Shown here: positions 57,196-64,000 of the stretch, piece after piece
How positions within the stretch are numbered: the first letter of the stretch is position 1
Layout of the letters: every line of letters starts with the position of its first letter
From: Polytrichum commune
Lineage: Eukaryota > Streptophyta > Polytrichopsida > Polytrichales > Polytrichaceae
Reading direction: 5' to 3'
Assembly (NCBI GenBank): GCA_950295325.1
Contig: OX485805.1
Coordinates: 310,501 to 374,500 of the forward strand
DNA: 64,000 nucleotides
The notes under the pieces: model-generated
The model's database searches: none
Seen by the model: only the letters and a program-made list of their open reading frames with translations
Told to the model about the DNA's origin: nothing
Program-made: the position numbers and the translations under genes

Positions 57196-57400
57196 ACTAA
57201 CCAATCCTTATTGGGTACTGGTTCTATCTGTTACTGGTTACTTATGACTATAGTGTCTACTCTCGAAAGGGGGAAGTAGTTCTATACCTCTATTCCTTTG
57301 CCCAGTGGGCCTAGGTCTAGGGGTGGAACGAACAGACACTTCATTCACGTCGGCCTCCTAACGGAGACCGAAGTTTCTCTTCTCTTCTTCTTCTTCTTGC
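57196..57400 (+). mobile_element. SINE-like element, third copy
   Basis: On the opposite strand to the 36.6- and 37.5-kb copies it shares ACTATAGTGTCTACTCTCGA (57248-57267), GGGGGAAGTAGT, GAACGAACAGACACTTCATT, CACGTCGGCCTCC and CGGAGACCGAAGTTTC. The tail is a TTC/TCT-rich run (57375-57397) where the other copies have GATA-type units. The head is diverged. It lies about 150 bp after the A-rich LINE end. Confidence 0.7.
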
Positions 57401-58006
57401 TATAGCCAAAGGAGTACAATTGTCCAAAGGCGTGACAACTTAGGACAACACCTTGATGTGTATTCCAATGTAAAAAGATTTTTCAATGCCCACATTTGCT
57501 ACAACAATTAAAACTTTATTCTCCCAAATTTTTTTAACATTCAAAAAAATACCCTCAACTGACCTAGTACGTCTATATAATAATTAGATGTGCATTGAAG
57601 ATACGAAAACATGTAGAAACAACATAAAAACTTGCCCCAAATATTTATTTTTTACTCCTATTTTTATGAGGTAGATAAAATTATTGAGCATAACATCCTA
57701 TCACACCTCAAAACATCCACAACAATGACGTAATATTGAGATGTTTAAAAATATTAAAACCAATGATGCCCATTCAAGGTGTTTATTTATAACCTACCCT
57801 GAGATTTTTTGATCTAAGTCCCCTTTACATTATGTCCCGTAACCAAGACTTAAAATAAAAAATGATGTGGATGACGCTTCCTCATGGCTCGGGAGCAATG
57901 ACCATGTCCACAAGAAATCCTAAATCACGTTTCTTGGTTACATGGTAAAACGACCCTTAGGGATTAAAGTTTGGCTAACCATCCATTCATGGTTCCTATG
58001 GGCGTA

Positions 58007-58020
58007 AAACCCTAAACCCT
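58007..58020 (+). promoter_or_regulatory. OXA1 upstream telo-box
   Basis: AAACCCTAAACCCT includes a perfect telo-box AAACCCTAA (58007-58015) about 300 bp before the OXA1 ATG. A site-II-like TGGGCG lies just upstream (57999-58004). Comparable motifs precede P0 and COX5B. Confidence 0.5.
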
Positions 58021-58310
58021 ACACCCTACACTACCAGAACCAGGCTCTCACGGTTCTCCAGAGTTTCTGTCTTTCCCATTCATCCCATCAATTCAATGAG
58101 AGCTTCTAACATCGCACGAACCCTCCACATACAACTTGTCCCTAACCCACCTTCGGAAAATTTAAATCATGTTAACACTGCATTGAACCTTAAGCTGTAA
58201 AGCGCTCATAGACATTCCAGAGAATCTCAGGATTGCGGCTTCCGGTTTGTTGCTACAGATTGCAATTTGCGATCCTCGATGTTGTGAGAAGTGCCGCGAG
58301 GAGGGGAAAA

Positions 58311-61300
58311 ATGACGATGCGGCGCTTACTCTGGCGCCTTGCGAAGCATCAGAATTCCAAAACCCTAGGATTGCATCCCAACGACGGTGCCAGAAGGCTG
58401 CTAAGCTCCTCGTGTAGCGTTCTGCAGGAGCCGGATTCATGTTTAGAGAGGAAAATTCCGGGATTTGGCACTCCTTTGACATCGAGAGAGGATGTGGAAG
58501 TTGGTGTGGCAAGATTTGGAGGAACAGGAATGGCGTTTGGGAATGCACGGAGGAGAGGGTTAGGATTAGGGTTTGCACACCAGGGGATGATGGTGAGGCA
58601 TGCAAGCACAGTGGCAGCTGCAGATGTTCTGCACTTTACGGATAGGGAAACAGGAGGTACCATCCATACAGCGTCCGAAGTTGCACCAGAGGCGGTGGGT
58701 AGCGTCGGATCATCATTGAGTGAAGTGGCTGCTGCCACAGTTGATTGTTCATATCCAACTGCTGCATTGCAGCATCTCATTGATTATGTGCATACGCAGG
58801 CAGGCCTCCCTTGGTACTTCTTCACCTCTTAACCTTAAGACTTCTCTTGATACTCTTCTCGGGAGGAGTGGTGCATTTTATTTGCCAGTAATTCTCACTG
58901 CAAGCGAAAGTGCACCAAATTTTCCAAGTTTGTGTTCTTTGTTATTAGTGCACCTTTGATCATGCACGTGCACATTTTCTGAAATTTGGAGACGGCGTAT
59001 GAACGTGCCATCTACCTGGTGGCAGGTGGTTATCAATTGCTGCTACAACTGTGGCAATCCGAGTCATGGTGTTGCCTGTACTAGTGTTCCAGATGAAAGC
59101 CACAGCCCGCTTGACAGTAAGATTCATTCTTGCATATCCTTACTGTCCTTTTCCTCACCTTGATATTTTCAGTTCCATTTATGAACTGGGCAGGCAAATA
59201 CTATCAATCACTGTAGATTGCACCTGGCATGTATGGCTTGAAGTGAATACATGATATACTCCCTGCAGTATTAGGTGCTGTCCATGCTCCAGCTTGAAAG
59301 CGCATATTATGAGTAACATACTTGCGACCTTTCAATTTCTGTTGTGCAGCTGATGAGACCAGAGTTAGAGCGCATTACAAATGCTATTAAGGAGAGTGTA
59401 TGTTTTCTCTACCATTCTTGCTATGAGAGTCTTCTTTGTACTGAACTCTTTGCAAAAAGCCATGTGGTACGTCCTTGGTCTCTATGAGCCGTCATATAGA
59501 ACCTCACCATGTTCATACTTGGGAACAGGTGAAGTGAACAACCTCAGAGTTGAGCCTCTGTTTTAGTGTTAGATGAGTTTGATCCAGGAAATGATGTTCC
59601 TCTTGGATCTGGAGACCACTAAATTCAGCCTTTTTCATGCAGAAGTTTTGCTTGGCAAAGCTAATTTTTGTAAGTCCGTTTTGCAGGGTTATGACCCCAA
59701 GGTCACAGAGGTAAATCAAAAGCGCATGAAGGATCTTTTCACACAGTAATTACTTATCCCCTCACTTTTTCATATCACACTACTGATTAGGAATGGAGAT
59801 GCTTTGTTGGTTTGAGGAGGATCCTGATACTTGTGCTTCCCTAGTAGAGGCTTTTTCAGGAGCTGCTCAAGGAGAAGAAGGTGATATTGTGCTCCTTACA
59901 TGTAAGGATTAGCAGTATCCTGTTCGTGATTTGTTTTCAAGATTGTGGATCGTCTCAATGCAGGCACAAGACAAATCCGTTCATGCCGCTGATGGGAGCA
60001 TTTGTTCAAGCTCCACTCTTTATCAGTTTCTTCTTTGCTGTAAGCTAACTCATTGCATATGGTCAATCACTTTGAAAGCAGTGACCTTCATGACCTACCG
60101 TTCACAGTCTACCCTTCAATTCTTTACTGTTTTAGGGAACTTTCAAAATATCCCTAGTGGGTGGATGAAACACATTCTTCCTAGGACATTGGAAGGCTTT
60201 GTGTTTTATTCTCAACTATCTAGATGGGTTATATTGCCAGATGCAAGACATCTACCATTAATCTGTTTGTTGTAGTTTGCACAAGGTGGCCTGTTGACAT
60301 AAACCTAACAAGGGACTGTTATCAAATGTAGATACGAAATATGGCTGAGAAAGTCCCCTCGTTCCAGGAGGGAGGTGCGTTATGGTTTACAGACCTCACC
60401 ACTCCTGACTCCATGTACATCTTGCCAATTCTCAGTGGCCTCTTCACTCTTGCAACCATCGAGGTGAACCTCTGCCTCCTATCTTTGCATTCCTTTGGTG
60501 TGTATTTATTCTTGCTTTAAACCAATGTTGTCTGATCCTGCATTGTGTTTAATTGTGCTGTGTCGCTTTGCAGTTGGGAGCCATGGATGGAATGCAAGGG
60601 CAACCGATGATGGGCAAAATGAAGATGTTCTTTCGAGGATTTGCAATACTGATTGTCCCACTTACTGCCTCATTTCCTAAAGTAAGGTTCTCTGAGCCCT
60701 GTATTAATCATGTCAAGTCAGAACTTTTCAAAACCATGACTTTCTGGAGTGGGGTCATAAATATTGCAATACAAATGTCCAGGTTCACATAGTATCCTCA
60801 CAACCATTTTTGTTAAATCCATCAATTTCAGGGAGGATCAGACAGAAACTTAGATGTTCCTCCTTATGTCTATGTGCAGGCCCTCTTCTGTTACTGGCTG
60901 ACAACGAACATGTGCTCATTGCTTCAAACTACAGGTAATATTATCATAATTCTTCCTCACTTGTCTCCCTTGTGATTTTCTCAGAACCAGATAGAGAATT
61001 GGGGTGATGGTTGAGTATAGGGTATAAGTGCCATGCTTGGTGAAGTATGTCTCATACCAATGGTATGTACTAGATGTAACACAGGTAACGAACATAGAAG
61101 TGAGTGTAAACTTCAAGCTTGAACTTGTAAGATGTTGAGTAACTTGACACCACAGCAATTTTTTTTATTAATTAATTTTTTTTGAATTTTTTTTTCAAAT
61201 GTTGGTGTTTTTGCTTCCTGCACTTAGTGCTCTAAATAGTCCTATTAGTGTGGGCCACAGTAATTTTCTGGAACCCACATTAATTATCGTGATGAAAGGT

Positions 61301-61763
61301 AATTCGGGCTACATAAATTTTCAACTCATGCCAAATCTCTAGTCTAAATCTAGTGTGGGCCACATTAGTTTTTCTTTAGGAAATGGATGTGGGTGAATAT
61401 TTTATTTTATGCAGCTTTTGTTCTTGGACTGATACTATAGGAAGACTTTGGGGAAGACCCAGGGTCTTGGGTCCACATTAACTTCACCCTGACTAGACAA
61501 TTAGAGTGGCCCACATTTATTATTTCCACATTTTTGTCCGCTCATACTACTTAAGAGGACTATTTAGTGTAGAACTTCTGGCATATCTTACTGCTGGTTA
61601 TTTCTGTGATCCAACAGTTTTGAAGCAACCAGCTGTGAAGCGGGCAGTTGGCATTCCAGAAACAGCACACCTGGTAGCTCCTGTAACTCAAGCTCCCACA
61701 GCTGCAGCGTCCATTGTAACTCTTAATAACCCTCCCAAACGATCAAAGAAGTCAAAAAGATAG
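58311..61763 (+). CDS. OXA1: Mitochondrial inner membrane insertase OXA1 (9 exons)
   Basis: Exons 58311-58813, 59026-59116, 59350-59397, 59687-59745, 59964-60039, 60332-60463, 60574-60681, 60880-60934 and 61618-61763 have GT-AG borders and sum to 1218 nt, or 405 aa. OXA1 inserts mitochondrially made and some imported proteins, including COX subunits, from the matrix side. The presequence is MTMRRLLWRLAKHQ and on (basic, Ser-rich). The YidC/Oxa1 core starts YPTAALQHLIDYVH and has WWLSIAATTVAIRVMVLPVL, MRPELERITNAI, YDPKVTEVNQKRMKDLF, TNPFMPLMGAFVQAPLFISF, NMAEKVPSFQEGGALWFTDL and FCYWLTTNMCSLLQT. The tail ends in a basic KRSKKSKR, consistent with ribosome contact. ATG 58311 is chosen over 58317. 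No lesion was seen. Confidence 0.96.
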
Positions 61764-64000
61764 TTTTTCAAATTTCATTTTCCTGAAGCCCTTATCTTGC
61801 TTGGAGATCTATATTTTATTTTTAGAGAATCCCTCACAGCATTCTTCAGACCTCTTATAAATCTCTTGGGACTTGTTATGTAGAGAACATCATCATTTTT
61901 GCAGCAATAGAATACACCATCAAAGTTAGGCCAGAACTTTTGCAATTTGATTGTTGCATATCAATAAGGCAGTTTTCTGATATTAGACCTGGGATGCTTT
62001 TGAGATTTTTAGAGCAGGACCATTTCCAATTATTGAATAGTGGACATTGCCAAAGAGCTGGCAGTCATTATAAATCTGCATTTTTTTTACATCACAAGAT
62101 TGCCATCATGTATCGTGCAATTAATATAAGGTGTGTGAGCTTGGTGGTTGAAGACAAGACGACATCCGATTGTGATATGATGTAACAAGTTGTATACTTT
62201 CAATGTCTGAGATTCATAAAGATATTAGTAATTTGGGCAACATCTGGTATGTGCAATGGATGTAGTCTTGACACAGTGAATATGAAGAAGTTGATGCTTA
62301 TAACAAGTTTAAATCATGGTAAGTCAAGGTTATGTAAAGGGTCACCATTAGTGCAGATCCTATAAAATGTGGGCAGTTGTAAATACCAGTCTGAATGAAT
62401 ACTTGTGGGCAGTTATAAATTGGGTATAAATTCAACTGAACATGCTAGGCAGGGTTGTGAGGCAGTGAAATTGGCAAATCAACAAAGTGTATTCTTCCCT
62501 ATCATTCAAAATGAACTGCGACCTTAATTTGAATATTGTTTTGATTTAAGCAGATCTGGTGCCTGCACATGCCTTCCTTGAATTTCGGCCAACCTGAATT
62601 TGGGTGCTGAGGCAATGTTTTCCAGTGCATGCTGAAAACTAACTTTACCATCTTCACTACAGAGAGTTGACATCTTTGCAAGCATCTCTCCTGAGATTTG
62701 CATGAGTTCTGGTCAATTTATAGGAAGAAAGGAAAGAAAGGAGAAAGTCCTTCCAAGAAAGGAGAAACTCTTTTAATATGGCAAAATCTAGTTTTTCACA
62801 ACTGGTGGGTACAGCTGCCTAGTCCTTCATGAATATTAAGAGATTAGTTTCAGTTTTTGAATGGATGTGAATGTTGACAGGTCTGACACGAGGCCAGCTT
62901 GATGGCCAACCTGGTTTGAAGGACAAGTCAAATGTTGCGGATCCTCTTGGGTAGAAAACTGAAGTGGTTTGTACTATTTGAAAATAGTACAATATGTTGT
63001 GCTTAATTTTGTGGATACAAATCATTTGATAGTGTTGGCTGGGTAATGTGTCCATTGACGTATTTGTAGATTGCGTTGGTGCAAAGTTCAGGGCACTGGA
63101 GAGGATATGTCTTGCCCTTTTTTTTGAACAGGGTAGCAAAATCCAGCTGTTTCTTTCTGGCAATTGTTGCGTTTTGTGATGATGGAAGGTCCAGTGAGGC
63201 GTCGCAACCAATTGAGTGTTTTGCAATATGTGTATAGTGAAAGTCTATGCTGCTCATACATCAGCAGGAGTGTGGTGGTGCCTTGGGTGGCATTTATCTG
63301 TAGCACCTGCAGGGGTTAGGGTCTTCAGAACTTAATTTTGGAGTTGTTTTGTTATCAAAAGCTTTTTCAAGTCTGGAAACCTTTGAGAAATTTCATATAG
63401 AACAACAATGTAGGGTGTCTGGATGGTGACCCTGTTTTAGAAGAATTGCTTTTGATTGGTTCTAAAAGGACATTTGAAGGTGTATTTAAAAAATAAAATC
63501 AGACACAAATGGTACCGATGGATTCCTCCCAATGGTCTCTTTCCAAGCATGTTACTTCTTTTTGTTAATAAGGGGTGGCCCGGGTGATGCGGCATGAAAG
63601 TTTCTAGACTGGACCTATCCAAGCAAAAAATAGCGTGTTTGAGCTACATACTTTCATTTCTAGTTAATCATGTCAAAGCAATCCTATCTAGAATCAACTT
63701 ATTCTCCAAGTGCATTATTTGAGTATGTTAAACACTTCGATGTTATTGATGTACATAAATAACAAGGTTTTAGGCACATAAAAATGTAATAATCATTTAG
63801 GAACTTGGTGAAACCTGTATATATTGTGTATATGGTTAACCATATGAATTGTCTAGAGGAAGTGCTACTTGGAGATATAGCTAAACCAACATGTGGATAA
63901 TTGTATCTAGGAAGAATAGAAAATATATAGTATTTAGTGTGATATGGTATTTTAAGTCACTATGGTAGCTTATTTAATGACACTTCTTAAAAATAAGTTT
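61764..64000. other. 3' flank of OXA1, no gene seen
   Basis: The OXA1 3' UTR probably occupies the first 150-400 bp. No further gene was recognised; frames at 62819-63306 on the minus strand have no known domain. 63620-63790 is the partner of the dispersed repeat at 33600-33800. Confidence 0.45.
63620..63790 (+). repeat. Dispersed repeat, pair with 33600-33800
   Basis: It shares TTTGAGCTACATACTTTCAT, AATCCTATCTAGAATCAACT, CAAGTGCATT and ACACTTCGATGTTATTGATG with the copy near 33.7 kb, on the same strand. Confidence 0.55.

Noticed and set aside
59860-59880. Possible 21-nt OXA1 micro-exon (reads ELLKEKK) between exons 4 and 5
   Set aside because: Including it forces a non-family frame, while joining 59745 directly to 59964 gives the conserved LF-x-x-x-TNPFMPL order in phase.

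Overview
The window reads as nuclear DNA of a streptophyte (a green plant or charophyte-grade alga). It has intron-containing eukaryotic genes with GT-AG borders, runs of TTTAGGG, telo-box motifs (AAACCCTAA) upstream of housekeeping genes, and a Ty3/gypsy primer-binding site of the initiator tRNA-Met type (GGTATCAGAGC). I cannot name the species. A CUB-like domain next to an EXORDIUM-like domain would be unusual in seed plants and hints at an early-diverging lineage, but this is inference.

Three conserved host genes can be rebuilt exon by exon with consistent phase: COX5B (minus, 24590-27436, 6 exons, 160 aa), the ribosomal stalk protein P0 (minus, 31210-33011, 4 exons, 319 aa) and the mitochondrial insertase OXA1 (plus, 58311-61763, 9 exons, 405 aa). 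A fourth multi-exon gene (plus, 425-3463) encodes a hAT-type transposase-like protein with an open frame and a minisatellite-filled intron. A fifth host locus, EXORDIUM/PHI-1-like followed by a CUB-like segment (about 10693-20400), is a pseudogene split by a retrotransposon.

The rest is largely mobile DNA. (1) 3.9-6.4 kb: tandem repeats, a GC-rich dispersed repeat and a decayed gag with a CCHC knuckle. (2) 11568-18982: a nearly intact Copia element (minus) with LTRs differing by three substitutions and one 11-bp indel, a perfect 5-bp target duplication, one in-frame TGA, and a 528-bp foldback MITE in one LTR only. (3) 34.9-37.0 kb: the decayed 3' part of a LINE that received a 744-bp inverted-repeat DNA element and a 271-bp SINE-like element with a 13-bp target duplication. 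(4) 38820-39146: a TAA-flanked MITE with a strong internal hairpin. (5) 40863-46660: a decayed Ty3/gypsy chromovirus whose LTRs carry arrays of heat-shock-element-like TTCnnGAA units upstream of a TATA box; its RNase H/integrase junction is replaced by the GC-rich repeat also found at 4 kb, and an extra small ORF follows the chromodomain. (6) 47-57 kb: a long decayed LINE with an RRM-like ORF1, a 2A-like motif (GDIETNPGP), AP endonuclease, reverse transcriptase, RNase H and a C-terminal zinc-knuckle region.

The host genes do not form an operon; they are islands in nested transposons. COX5B and OXA1 both serve the mitochondrial inner membrane and P0 serves cytosolic translation. All three have telo-box-like upstream sequences, and COX5B also has paired site II (TGGGCY) motifs, which suggests shared growth-linked transcription.
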